NCBI GenBank assembly: GCA_026413225.1
Contig: CM048552.1
Span: forward strand, 137,033,053-137,097,052
Length of the DNA stretch: 64,000 bases
DNA from: Otis tarda
Lineage: Eukaryota; Chordata; Aves; Otidiformes; Otididae
Reading direction: 5' to 3'
The notes under the pieces: generated by a model
What the model saw: only the letters and a program-made list of their open reading frames with translations
Database searches by the model: none
What the model was told of the DNA's origin: nothing
In this document: positions 46,931 through 60,350 of the stretch, in pieces
Layout of the letters: the number at the start of each line of letters is the position of its first letter
How positions within the stretch are numbered: the stretch's first letter is position 1
Program-made: the position numbers and the translations under genes

Positions 46931-49095
46931 CACTGGCGACAGGTGTTTATCGTGAAACCGTTGCACCTTTAATTCTTATATGGGACAGACATATGTTTCA
47001 TATACAGTACATAAAGTGTGTGTCATATTTCATATAGCAACACTGAAGACTGCAGTATATTAAAGCTTCTTTCATGTAATGAGTTACTCTATGATCTCAT
47101 ATAAATTCAATCTGTGAAACATTTGCGATGACTATAGTGTTGTAAAAGCACTTGCACCATGTGAAATGCAGTATATACTCACCAACAAAGAGCATGTAAC
47201 TTCCGATTCACATCTTGGCACATAAACATACCAATTAACAGAAAATTCTAGTAGTGGCAACCTAGAATTAATTTAATAGTGGTTGTGAGAGTTTAAGCAG
47301 TTAAAGAACCCTGAATATTTATACAATTCACAAATTAGAATGGGCTACTTGCTCACCCCTGAAAAATGCATTTAACCAAATGAAAACGTGAGTGGAAAAG
47401 GGGAAAGCCTTTAATTTCTCTTCATTAAGGAAATGTAAAAGGAATTTAATGATGACAATTAATCATAGAAAATTTTAAATAAAAATTAGGTAATACAAGG
47501 CCAAATTTTTCTGCATTAGTACAAAGTAACAATTGACTTGGCCAAGAGTTTCCCAGATTACGTCAGTTCATGTGGACATTAAGGTGTAACTCATCTCACC
47601 TAGCTTTCGGTGCTTACACCTTTCATAGTCAACAGAGAGAAATCGATTTTCTGTCTGGGCATGCCTCACAGCATTTTAGATGACAGCTTTAGACTGGAAA
47701 GAGTCCTGCCTAGTTCTGACCACTGACTATAACGTGGGGTTTAGACACCAAGCTCAGAGGTAGAAGTACGCTGTGGTGTGTTGCCAACATTTAAAACAGG
47801 ATTCAGGTGCCTGAACCTAGGCAGGTAGTGTTGTTTTGGGCACTGTTAGGTGTCTCACCTGCCTCCTGCTATTCCAGCAAGATGCGGGTTTCCCAACGGG
47901 CCCATGTCATGTCTGCTGTTTCCATGCATGTATCTTGGATAAACTGACACAGAACTGTGTGCCTGTATTTGGGGAACAAAATGGTGTCCTTGCATTTGGA
48001 AAGAAAACTGTCTAAGTCTAGATACAGAATGTCAGGCCTCACTTCAGGCCCTCAAAGGTCCACGGCAATACCATTCAAGGGCCATATAAAACAAAACCAA
48101 AAAGCATCGGAGAAAGTTTGTGGGGGAGGGAAGGAGGAGGGAGAAAATGAACTTGAACAACTTCAAAAGTACCATATGCAGTAAGCATTTCCAAAAGGAT
48201 TTCCTGTATACTTAAAAGCCGCAGTGATTTAACATGTCCTACATCTGGAAGTCCAAGCTGATTAACTTGGACTACAGTCTGAGCTCTTTAAATTAAAAAG
48301 CAGGTGTTTATAAAAAAAAGTGGGAATGTTCTTAAAACCTAGTTGTAAACTTTGGCCACTCACAGAAAGAATAAACCATTCTTAATGTCTTACAGAAAAA
48401 GAATGGTAAAGCAAGAATATTTTAAACTGAAACACATGGCAATATCCCTCCTTGCCTAAAGGAGTAATTATTACAGAAAACAAATTGTTTCAACTGCATA
48501 TTCCTACACTGGGTATGAAACTGCATCTCTTAGCAAAGGGATGTGATGCAGTTACATTCAAAATTGTCTTTGTATGGAAAAAAATCTCTCTGTGCATGTA
48601 GGTCTATATACTGTGAACATGATTTTTGGAGAGGTTGATTTTTTGCAGGAGGAGGGAAGCTGCTTATTGAGCTGCATAATGAAAACACTAGCACACACAT
48701 TTTATGAAGCAGAATAAAGGCTATCTTCATAGCACTTTCTTATTAGACAGTAAGGTACACAGCAGATGAAGAAAAAAAAATTAAAGGACTTTTCTTATCA
48801 AGGCCTTTCGATTGTTGCTTCTCCATTTAGCCACATGGGTATAGAGCACTGAAAATACTGATCTGTGGTAATGAAACTTATCCCAGTGGCTTTGCACAGT
48901 TTACCTTCAGGCACTCGAACAACCTTCAGAAGTCACCTAAATCTCTCCAGTGATTAAATAGGAACACATACTTCAGTGTAAAGGACTCTGAATCATATGT
49001 GAGCTAGACATCTAAAACCATCTTCTCACAACTGGTCTGAATGATTATATTCCTGTCACAGATACCTTCTTTCCATCTTAACCTCTCCTGGGTTC
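46931..49095. other. Unique stretch, possible old repeat pieces
   Basis: No gene recognised. A 47500-47580 segment (AGGCCAAATTTTTCTGCA and on) has the look of a decayed old amniote repeat. A GGAGG/GGAAGG purine patch lies near 48120-48145. Confidence 0.45.
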
Positions 49096-49099
49096 TCAC

Positions 49100-49330
49100 T
49101 CACCAATGGTCTTATCCTTCATTCATTTATGCAGTCTCTTTGTAGTTATATTTGATTCTGATTTCTACAACATCGTCTGGCAGTAAGTTTCACCTTTCTT
49201 ATTAAGTACTGTGTGAAGTAAATAACTGTTTTGCTCTTAAGATTTTCACCTTTTCAAAATGGAGGTGTGTTAAAATTAAACTATAGCCCTCCTTGTGTAA
49301 CATTAGCTCTGTGCATTACAGTGCTTTTTT
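49100..49330 (-). mobile_element. Possible ancient LINE (CR1/L3-like) fragment
   Basis: The antisense segment 'tctggcagtaagtttcac' (49168-49185) followed by 'tactgtgtgaagtaaataact' (about 49206, here TACTGTGTGAAG then TAAATAACT) matches a block conserved in old CR1/L3 copies, where a polar 'ggcaatgagttccac' is followed by 'tgtgtgaagaaatactt'. The surrounding bases are too diverged to fix the ends. Confidence 0.5.
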
Positions 49331-50490
49331 ACCCTTACAGACAGGTATCCCATTTGAGAAGGTATCCACATGAATTGTCTTCAAGACTTAAAAATTGAAT
49401 GACATAATTTTTCTGTTGCTTCTTCAGAACTTTTAAAATGAGCACACTGATGTTTTCTAAAATCTCCAAAAATCGAACAATATTGGAGCCCCACAAGTCT
49501 GAAGTAACCTTTTTTTCACTGTCCACAGGCAAACTCCATGACATGTAAGCCCGCTGAGTTGCAGACAGTCTTCTTATTACAAGGGTATACAGTGCCTATC
49601 ACAAGGGAGACATAACTCCTGGCTCTTCCTCTGTGGCTTTTTTATTCTCCCTGAGCAAATATGTTCTTGTCAGCACTGCATCTATGGTTTGGCTGGGTGT
49701 GACAGGATGGCTTCTGTATTCTTTCATTGGTTGGCCATTTGTGTTGGAATTAGCATTTGTCTAGTCATCTAAGACACACTGTCAACATCTGGAAAATTTT
49801 AGTACATGGGGGACACAGAGTTTGTACTTTTTCCTATGCTTGTAACATTGCCTCTATCCCTTAATGTGAACTATTTTTGTTGCATTTTTAACATGAATTT
49901 ATTGAATGTGCTGGTAGACGGATAATGATTCTATTTTATCATTTTATACATCCATATGTACAACATTATTCTAAAGAACATGCTTTCCAAGAATTTCTTT
50001 CACCTACTGTTTCAATTACGGCTATGAAATAATTCTCAAAATAGATGGTTATAAACATTGTGGGTGTTTGGCAGGAAGTTTTTTTTGTGGCTGACTACAA
50101 GAATCAGGAAAGCTGCAAGACATCACTCAAAAAACATGTTCAGATCTAAGACGCCTCCTTGACACAGGGCGTTTTCAGGATTGATTCTTTCCTATGAATC
50201 TCACGAGCATTTTCTATGAAAGTCTAGGTGGAATTTTACATCATCAATTATTTTATGCCATATGAGTCTTTCTCTCTTCCCTTCTTACTGTTCTGTTGTC
50301 CACAGCATTGATTTTTTTAGGTCTTTGCAGGTTGATTTAGTAATTTATGTACAAACACTGTTTAATTTTTAAAATGGGAAGTGAATCCAGTTCCTTAGCT
50401 CTTTTTAGATGAATTGAAATATTAAGTACCTTGATAACTTTAGCATACCTTCAAGTTTAGAGCATTAGAAAATCTGTTGGCAAACTTTGT
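49331..50490. other. Unique AT-rich stretch
   Basis: Nothing recognised. Confidence 0.55.
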
Positions 50491-50494
50491 TTGT

Positions 50495-50665
50495 ATAGTG
50501 TATCACATCGAATGAGTCACTTACCATCTTTATTCTATAGTTGTCTTCCCTATCAAACTGGGGACAATAATCCCTACCAGTCTCATAGGGATAAGGTCAC
50601 TTATGTAATATGTTGTACAGCTCTCTGTATAAAATATAATGTGTGATTGTCACTCATTACTATTA
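50495..50665 (+). mobile_element. MIR-like SINE fragment
   Basis: GAGTCACTTACCATCT, a pyrimidine-rich spacer, 'tcaaactggggacaataatccctacc', shown as TCAAACTGGGGACAATAATC then CCTACC, and CTCATAGGGATAAGG reproduce the MIR core and 3' segment in order. A trailing 'gtacagctctctgtataaaatataatg' portion fits the tail. This is the clearer of the two MIR-like copies. The tRNA-related head is missing or unrecognisable. Confidence 0.75.
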
Positions 50666-53247
50666 AGACCTATTGTTTTGAAGCAGATCTCCTTTCAGAT
50701 AATATTTTTTCAAAATGTGGGTTCATTGACATTAAAAATATCTCTCTCTGTTTCTGAATTTAACTGCAGATAGCACTGAATTATTATTAGAGAGAGCTAA
50801 AATGTCTTAAACTATGAGGAACTTTGGTTTTTTCATGTGAAAAGTGAATTTAACTAATGACCTGACATAGGAAAAAAAAAGAGACCGCAAAAACTTTGGT
50901 ACCTTACTCCTGTTCAAATTGTTTTTAAACCTCATGTTTTCTTCAGTCTTCAGAGAAATCTTCCATAAATGGCTCTATATGCTCAGAGTAAACACTGTCA
51001 TCATACACTAAAATCCTTTTTCTTTAAGAATTTTTTTTTGTAATTAAGCAGTTGAATAATTAAAGAACAAATACAAGATTCCATAAAACCTTTTTTTCAC
51101 TGTTTTTTTTTTCCAGTTCATTCTAGCTCCAGACCTCAAACAACAGAGTTTTAGTCATTTGCAACTGTGTATGATTCTTAACACTTGTTTTTAATCAAGA
51201 GAAATCCTGCTTTGATTATGAGTTTCGAATACAATATGAATGTAGGCATGAAGCGCTCCCACAGTTCCTCAGGAAACTGTCCCACCACGCTGGCTGGCTG
51301 GAGGGATCTCCGCTATGATCACACAGAGCAATGTGTGGCCATCACAGGGAAGGAACTTGCTCACGACCTGCTGGGCAGAAATCTTTCTGCATCTCCCTCC
51401 ACCCAAAGAAAACAAACCAAAACAAACTTTGGGGTGGGCTGCTTACAAAAAAAATGTCTTCCACAAAGCTCTACTCAGATAATAAGCTCAGAAAGTCTTT
51501 ACACGCACTCCTTCCTCTTCTACTGCTGTTGCCTGCCTGACAGCAAAGACCGAGCCTGAAGATCACTGCCTTCTGAAATCTGTACAACTTGTGGGACATG
51601 TCAGTCTGGAGTCCTATACAAGCGGTAGTAAGCCATGGCTTATGGCAGGTTTTAGGGCATGTTGGGAAAGGAAGAGGACAGAATATCTCTCCCTACTGTT
51701 TCATGCAATAATCTGTTTTCTCTGCTGAATGACAGTAGGTGTTAAAATAAGAGAAAGACCAAATACCTTAACGCAGTTAAATTCAAAGAAGCAAAAAGAA
51801 AGGAATGGTTTAATGATATGAAAAATAAGCTTTTTGAATCCGATTTTATACCAGGGCTGCAGTAAAAAAAGTGTGTCTTGCACCAAGGGAATAGATGCCA
51901 TCTCAGGTGAAGAAGCAACATATGGCTGCAGCTCAGAGTCGCCATCTAATTATCCTTTTACAATCAGGTCACAATTTAGGAGGATAGAGAGGAGGTAATA
52001 GCAAGTCTGTGTCTCCTGTCTGCTGAAGGCATCTGTGCAGGTAACAAATGAGCAAATGTGGGCACTGAGTAGCTGAAGAGTATCTTGCGTGCTGAGAACC
52101 CATCTATCTGAGTAGGCATGATGGGTTTGCATTGGGCAGGATGCCCGCAGCTCATTGGGATGGGCTGTCTGCATGGTGCTCGTTAGGCAGTCCCACCAAG
52201 AGGAAGTGGAGCAAATCATAAGCAAAGCTGCTTTGGAGAACTCTCTTTCTGAGCCCTTACAGCTTGTTGGAAGCTGCTTGTAATGTCAAATCTGCAATCT
52301 AATAGAGTGTCCCCCTGCCAGAAGGTGGAGAAAATAATTAAATTCAGATAGATATAAACGCATATACTTGTAAGGAAAAGTATCGAGTAGTTACTATATT
52401 CCCACAGTAAAGGGGAAAAAGATAAAGGGATGTACAGTTAAAAAAGGGAAGAAATAAGGGAGGTGAAGGAGAACCAGTCTGGATGGAAAACATGCGTGAG
52501 AGAGAAAAATGGAAGCAGTGAGAATCATGTATGCATTAGCTAACACTGTTTAAAGTTAGACTAGTAGTTTTTTGGGCAAGCATGCAGGTGAGTTACTTTG
52601 GTTTTGCTGTTAGGATTTTTCCAAAATGCTGATCATCTACATGTTGCCTGAAGTTGAACAGAGCCACAGAGTGTAATGGACTAAACAAAGAGACAGGCTC
52701 TTGGTACTTAAATAAAAGCCCTGACTTTCTTGGTAAATAGATTAGTATTATTTTTCTGCTTTTTTTCTAAATAAAGAAAAGGAAAATATTTCAGTCCTTG
52801 AGTTCAAACACCTAAGGCAGAAAGCATTACTTCATCAGACATTTAACTAGTTAATAGTTAACTATTTTAAGAAATAATTACTAAGAGCTCTCTCTCTCTT
52901 AGCTGAATGAGTAGCTACCTGTGGTGGTCTAAAACTTGCCTGGAAAGTCTACAGAGTGTGTATGTGTGTAAGGAAGAAGTAAGGAGAAGTACTAAAGAGA
53001 AAAATATTCTGATTAAATATCCAACACCCATGGCCAGGCCTAAATGCTGACATAAAAATAAACACGGCAACTATTTCCTAATGTAAAATGTTTAGTTCAA
53101 GTTCTGATCCAAAAAGTTTAAATTCTGTTTACAGCTGATATTGCAAGCTGGCTAACTCCATTGCCTTCAAAATCACTAGCACCATAAACCAGAATGAGAA
53201 TTCAGTGAGACAGATGGTACAATTCAACTTGGTGCACTTAAAAATGC

Positions 53248-53270
53248 AAAAAAAAAAAAAAAAAAAAAAA
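53248..53270. repeat. Poly-A run
   Basis: Twenty-three A followed by an A-rich GAAAACAAAAAACCC trail. The upstream sequence shows neither a spliced-gene copy nor a LINE end. Confidence 0.85.
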
Positions 53271-56200
53271 GAAAACAAAAAACCCAACTCTCACCCAAAT
53301 CCAAGCAAACCGCTTTTAATATTTGGCACTGATAATTTTTCCTAAGACACTAAGAGGCAGCAAGATTGCATGACATTACAAATCCATAGAGACTGTTTCA
53401 TGCATTCCCTCTTCTCCTAATCTTACTCTCAAAGATCAGAGTGAATTATCCCAGGCTTCAGGAACATTAAAACCCCAGGACACTGGTGACTCGAAGAGAG
53501 CAAGAGTTGATCATAAAAATCAATGTCAATAGTCTGCTTTTTCTCTGTTGACAACTACTAGTGGCAGAGTGTTGATTAGTATCCTCTCTTTCCCTCATTT
53601 CTCCATCCATTCACGTATTAGTTCAGAATCAAACTGCCAAATTGATGTTAAGATTTCAAACTGTTTTGTGCCATCTTTCTCCTTTTCTTGTATCCTAAGG
53701 GGTCCTAGTCTCACATTGGACCCTGACAGAAATTAAACTAGTTTTATTTTAGATAAATCCCTATTAACTTTAGTTCTTGTTATCAGAGAAAATGCACTGC
53801 CTCCTCCCGTAGCATCAGTGCAACTGCTGCTGACAGCATCTCAGCTGTCTTGCCCTCGCCCTGAAAGGCACTAAGGGGGTGACTGTGGGACTCTGCTTCT
53901 CTCTCTTTGTCAAAGCGAGTGTCTAGGAGCCGCAGTGCTGAAATTTTGGTGCTGTCAGAAAAAAGAGCTTGTGACAAGCGCCCCACGGCTCCAACAGCTC
54001 TTTGAGCACACCTTGTCAAATACACATATATTTTCTCCTGATGTCAGCTGTGCCATGAGTCCTGTTGGTTAAAATACATGATGTTGCAGGGTTTTGCTGA
54101 GGAAATATAATAAGTTGTCTCACTGATTTTTCTGGCTCACTACTAGCTTAAAATAGACAAGTATATTTTTTATGCTATGTGCACTTACCATCCTCCTTTC
54201 TTTTTTGACTCTTTATGGCAGTGTCTCTTATTTACACCTGAGTGATGGCTTTACTGAATGAAGGAGAAAAAGGGACATAGGAGGGATGTACTGCTGCCGT
54301 GTCCTTTGTCTCACCCACAGTGGAATAATGCTCTCCATCTCCATGCTCATCTTAATTAAGGCACTCACCAATGCTGTTTGTAGACTTTCCTTCCCAAACT
54401 AGCTTGGCACAGTCTCCAGCAGCAGCAAACTCATGTTTCTAGGCTGTACCTCAGTCTTGAGATGGCTGGAAAATGGCTCTAAGCAAAGTCAAGACCCTTT
54501 ATAAAGAAGAGGACCTCACTCCTTTTCCCCTTTCCCAGTGATCAGGATATTTGCTCCTGTCTTTTTGTTTCCTTGCTTAATTTTGAGAGGTAAAATGTGT
54601 GGGTGATGGGAAGATTGTCTCACATTGTCTGAAGGAGATAAAGTGCAGTACCTCAGATTTGGAAGAAAGAGAAGGAAGAAGGAGATTTTATAAAACACAA
54701 AGCCAACTGCCTTTAGTCACTCTTTGCCTTCCATCCTTCCCATGCTTCGTCTTCCCAAAACACGGTCCTGCTGTCTCCAGGTGCAAGGAACAAACTATTA
54801 TTAGATGCTGCAGAGTACTGCCTGGGTCCTCCATGTTTATCTTGAGCTGTTCTGTTGTCTTTCTTGATTGCAGAAACATGACTCTGCTTCTTTCCTGGCT
54901 GCTTGTACAGAATTTCCCAGGCTGTTACGCTCAGAAGTGACTTCTACCACCCTGTCCTTCTTTCTGCAATCAATGTTGATTTTGGTTGCTTCAACTCGCT
55001 CCATGGATCATTAACAAATGGAGCTGCAGAATTTCTAATGTCACACTCTGTTGAGCCTTCATAAATACACGGTCTGAAATCCTGAAGGATATTATTTCTC
55101 TGATAGTGGAGCTGCCTGTGTTACAGTTGTATAAGAAATTGCACAGTCACTGCATCCATCAGAGTTCTTGGGCATTTTTCTTTACAGTTTGCAAAAATAA
55201 TAAAAAATCTGATACAATATGTAAGAATGTTTCTTTTAAAGACAACTGCAAAAAGCATTGTTGTTTAAATATGCTCCAGTTTATTTAAAAATTGGAAACA
55301 ATCCCATGGTTGCTGCTTTTTTTGCCTTTTCCCCTGCCTTGTTTTAGGTTGCCTATGTACAAAACATAAAGGTAACCCAATCCACAGAGTATTTAAGTAT
55401 TAATATGAGCCCCTGAAAATAAGATACTGAGTCTCAAAAACCTAAGACCCACACTTTTGTTCACTGAATTAAAATAAAGAAAAAAAAGAACTCTGCAATT
55501 ATAGGTCATGTGCAATTACCCAGAAGGTCAGACAAAAAGCTTTTGAGAGAAACTTGTAGGCAGTGTGGGTTGTTGGGGAAAGAATCTCAGTTAATGGAGC
55601 CCCGCAGCACAAACGTGTGAGGCTGTTTGCGATAACCTTGGAGTGTTTGATAAGAAATGTAAGATGCTTTTGCTCTGAGCTATTTCTCCATCTCTCCACC
55701 AGTTTACCACGGAGTCAGTTCCCCTTCATGAAAGCTTTCACAATTTTGCCATACACTGCACCCTTTCAGAGGTCCCCTGCAGCCTATCTGTTTGTTCTCT
55801 CAGGAATTTGAAAGCTGCATAACACCAAGGCCTCTGTCCCCTTTCCATGTATGCTTCGCTAATGCTCTCTGAAACAGCTTTCCTGACCAGCTAACGGATT
55901 AAAGCTAAAGAAAACCAGAGACCACCAGCTTTGTCCCTGACGCTAACCAGAGGAATTCTCCAATCAGTGGCACTTATCAGTCAAGAAACACGAACTTCCA
56001 ATGTCCAATGTGTGCCGGGGTCTTATATATTGAGGGCTCAGAATTAGACCTCAGTAACATGTGAAGCATTTTCTAATAGTTTCAGTGGAATGAATCCAAC
56101 CTTATTCTAAGAGTTAATGGACTCAATTCTTTAGCATACTCTTTGGAAAATGACATCTTTTGTACGGTGTGACACCTCATGAGATGGGATACCGAGCCAT

Positions 56201-59200
56201 GGAAGACTCAAGAGAGGATGGTAAATCAGGGCTGTATGTGCACGGCACTTGTAATGTTTCCAAATGGTTGCCAAACAGAGTTATGTGAGGATGGAGTTTC
56301 CTTTTTCATGGAGAAAATAGACCTTTCAGTTAAATATATTTAAAAAAAAAAAAAAGCTGTAATTCAGAACAGAACTTATGAGAATCTAATTTTTCTTCTT
56401 TATCAGACTTAATTTCCATGACTCTTCATTTTCTCACTTCTCAGTAGAAAGGTAATTGCTTGCTGTGATGTGCTTTGAAGAAAGACAACCTCAGCCAATT
56501 GAGGAGTAGAGGAACATGAAGTGCTCAAATGCAATTCTCCAGAGACACCACTGCTACATCAGATTTTTTACATTCTTCAGTACCAGATATACTATTTTTA
56601 ATATGAACTTTCAACAGAAATAAACAGTCAACATTCTGCTTTTAAGCATATACAGATTAAAAATGTTGTTCATCTTTATTTCTTGTGGAATAATAGCTTT
56701 TTAAGGACACTTCCACCTCCTATTGTAGCATTTTCTTTCAGTGTAGCTGCATGATTCCTACACGATCCTTTGAGAGTAATAGGACTGGATTACTCTGGGC
56801 AGTTGTTCGCCCTGAGGAAGTGAGTGCTAGGTGGAATGAAGCAGAAGTGTCTACTTCTGGTGGCTCATGTGGGAAAATAAAGTGAGTGCCAAGTTGACAA
56901 GACACCTGAGTGTGTCTGATTTGTCAAGAGACTCTGCTGCCATCAGGTAGCTTCCCCATCAGTCAGTCTTGCCTGCTCTTACAGGGTTGCCATCTCATTA
57001 ATTTTAATAGGGTTGCTTGCTTGGCTGTGGAGGTCAACAATGATTAGAATTGTTTCAGACTGTTGCTGATAAACCGGAGCCCAGCTGCAATCCTAACGAG
57101 AGGTCAAGAAAGGTCGTGAATCAGATCCTACTAGTTTTGGACAATTGGGCCAACTGTTGTCAGAAGAAGCGGGAATGTAACTAATAAGCTGTTACAAGTG
57201 ACCCAATAAACAAGTTAAAAGGAGGCAGCAGAAATACCAAGTCCTGTATATAAAGACCATAGTCAGAAGGATTAGTTATGAGGCCCCTAGTACCAGTATT
57301 GGCCTTTCTCTTTCAAGGTATTATTCCAACGAGACACCTCTTTCCCTCTTTCTGTCTTTTTATGACACAAGCTGTAGCACTAGATAATTGCGCCTCAGGT
57401 AAACATCCCAGGCTCACTTTGCAGTCAACAGAGAGAAAGATGGTCTTCTAAGTGCAATTCATCATTTTGTAAAATCTCAAATAAGCCAGATGAATCACAC
57501 CCTAGAGGTTTTCTCCGTTGACTGCAAATGAAGCTTAAGACAATTCAATAATCTCAGGTGCAGATATCTTCATTGTTACTATCTGGAGTCAGGAGAGATG
57601 AATCTCACTGAAAGGTACCATACTTGTGAAGATGCTCTGGTTTTGTTAATGGTAAGGCACAGACTCAAGGAATGTGTTCTTGTATTAAAGATATTAATTT
57701 CTAGCCAAATCTGATGGTCTATATAAACACTGCATGAGGAAACATGTAAATGCAGTTCCTAATGTGGTTCCCCAGTCACAGGTCTTTGCTGGAAATAGAC
57801 CAAGCTGTTGGAGAAAAAAACAGTACTTCTGAACACCAGCTTCTTGCACGAGCTTCACAAGAAAAGAGCTGGTTGAATCTGGAGAGATCTTCAGTGACAA
57901 GCCTATAATGTTTGTTTGGGCCAACATGCTTGCCTGCCCAAAAGCAAAAGAAGCATAGTAAAAATAGACAGCAGAAGTATCTTTTACTGATATTTCTACC
58001 CAAATGGCTCTTTTTCAGAGCCCCACGTCTTCAGGCTAAATCTTAGCAAGCTGAGAGCTACATGGGTAACCAATAAATAAAAATGCAAATTTTACTTTCT
58101 TTTAAGGAGAAATTGTTAATTATTAGCAGAATCACAAAATCAGTACAAAAGTAAACTACGTATTACTTCCTTTTTTTTTAGCCTAGGATATGCAGATAGA
58201 CGGACTTCTAGAGGGCACAAGATACAGTTTTGCTTGGATGTTTTTCATGGTACTAATTTTGTCTTCTTTGGCTGGAGAATCTTGTTATGTATCTTCAGGG
58301 GATAAACCTTCCTGTAAGATTTCCTGACATTAGGTGTCTCTGAATTTCATGTGAGAATGGTTTTTTCTTTTGGAGTTTTGGTGTTACTGCCTCTGATCTC
58401 AGCCCATTCCTAACTGCTGAAATCAACAGAGCTGGGTGAGATAATTTACATTTTGAGGCTTCTTACTGAATGTGAGTATCTCATTCCTGAAACAGGGGCT
58501 CGGCTTGTTCACGTGGTTTAACGCATTGCCAAAACTCTATGGTCTCTGCTGAGATGTTTGCGTAATGACTGTCCTCAGCTCTCACTTGCTCAGGCTTGTG
58601 CAGGTAGTGTTATGTGTGAACAGAGTTGTGAAGATAGATGCAAAGGTGACTACTGACAGCTCAAAAGTTTAGATATGTGCATGCTACTTATAATTGAATT
58701 AAAGATGTAAGCAAAGAGATATAAGACAAGGGTGATACCAAACATCTGACTACTGGCCTAGCATTGCAGATTAAAAGGAGGTCAAATATTGAAAGGAGCC
58801 AGGAGACTACTAGGCAGAAGAGCTTTATGATAACTGGTGATACAGCTCATACTGGTAGTGCTGGCTAGAAACTGAAGAGCTCTTTCATGGAAAATTTTGT
58901 TTTTCCTAAACTTCCTGCAAAATAAACAATCCCAGCCTAATTAGTTATAGCAATACCATATATGCAAAGAGAGTGCCTGATCTGAATGCAACTTTTGATC
59001 CTCAACCAGTTAGAAGTCTTGACCAAACTACCTCGGAAACTCCACACCTTGTATTTGTTTTCAAATACTCATCCAATCCAAAGATTTTCAGATGGATGAT
59101 GCTAACCTCAACATACTGCATTTTCAAATTATTTTTTAAAAATGGGATTGCTTCCAAATAGTTCAGCATACACAATGTTTCTCAGCTCCAGAGAGTAGCT

Positions 59201-60294
59201 GGAAGCAACTGTTAAAAAATCTCTATGAGAGATGTAGCTGGGCATTTAAGGGTGACACATTTCACACTAGGTCAATTGAATAAAAACATCAGTGTTTGAC
59301 CTTGTTTACTCCCTTGATGAGCTATCCAAGTTTGTCCTCCTATCCCAAAGCTGTCCTACCTGTATTAAATATCTATTTTTGGAAGTGACGAACTGCCCCT
59401 TAAGGTCTCTCTTTCTCTCTCAGGTTAGGTGAGATGAATTGAAATCTAAAAAGTCACCTATTAATAATTTGCAAACCCAGAATGCTGCACTCAATCTAAT
59501 TAAATCTAGCAGCGTGCAATAATTTATCTAGCCTTGACTTCACCCTCCTTATGTCAGTCTTTCAGCAGACACCAAGCACCACAGGGAGGTTTGGGCCAAG
59601 AAAAAATTTTGGGACCATAAATTGATAGAATTCCCAAGCAAAGATATTTTCACTCTGATATCAAGAACAAGAGCAAGCAGTCAAAGAGAGGAGAGTAGGA
59701 GAAATGGGAAAGTCACCTTGCAAAAACATAGGAAAAGCATAGTAGCTATGCTTACACTTCTTCAGGTTGTCCGTGTCTGATGTTCACGTAAGGAAAGTGA
59801 TATTTAACATCATGATTTGCAAGACAGCTGCCAAAATGAGTTTCTATAGCACTGCTCTAAGCTGTGGCCTTGCTGGAGGTACCAGACAGCAGGATGAGGT
59901 ATAGCTGAATGGGGACAATCTCCTACATATGCAGGTTTGCACACTTTGCTGTGAGTCATTTCCATACAACTGTGTTGATTGTCCACATTTTTGCCCATTG
60001 ACAAAGAATAAATATTTTGAGAAATAAATCCCCATTCCCTAACATTTGATTGCAGTAGCCCAAACTGACCGTGGAAGCTTTGGGCTAGAAACCCCAGCAG
60101 CATACTTCCTCAGTTCGTCTTCCACATCCTTTCTTTTAACAGGTTTATAAGGTCACAGTAAACACACACAAGGTCTTCCTTCAAAGTCATTCCCTTGATC
60201 TGCTGTGCACCCATGTGAGATTGCTCGCGGTTCTGATACCAAGTCTCCTGCTGCAGTTTTTGGCTGCCGTTCAGCAGGCAGCATTTAGTCTAAC

Positions 60295-60350
60295 TTTTTT
60301 TTTTCTTTTTTTCTTTTTTTTTTAGTCTACCTTTTTTTTTCTTCTTTTCT
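60295..60350. repeat. T-rich low-complexity tract
   Basis: T runs interrupted by single C or CTTTTC groups, a polypyrimidine tract on the plus strand. An internal near-duplicate 'agtctaac/agtctacc' flanks a T run. Confidence 0.8.

Noticed and set aside
53100-53290. Processed pseudogene ending in the 23-A run
   Set aside because: The sequence before the A run has no open or gene-like content, no poly(A) signal at the right distance, and no target duplication that I can see.
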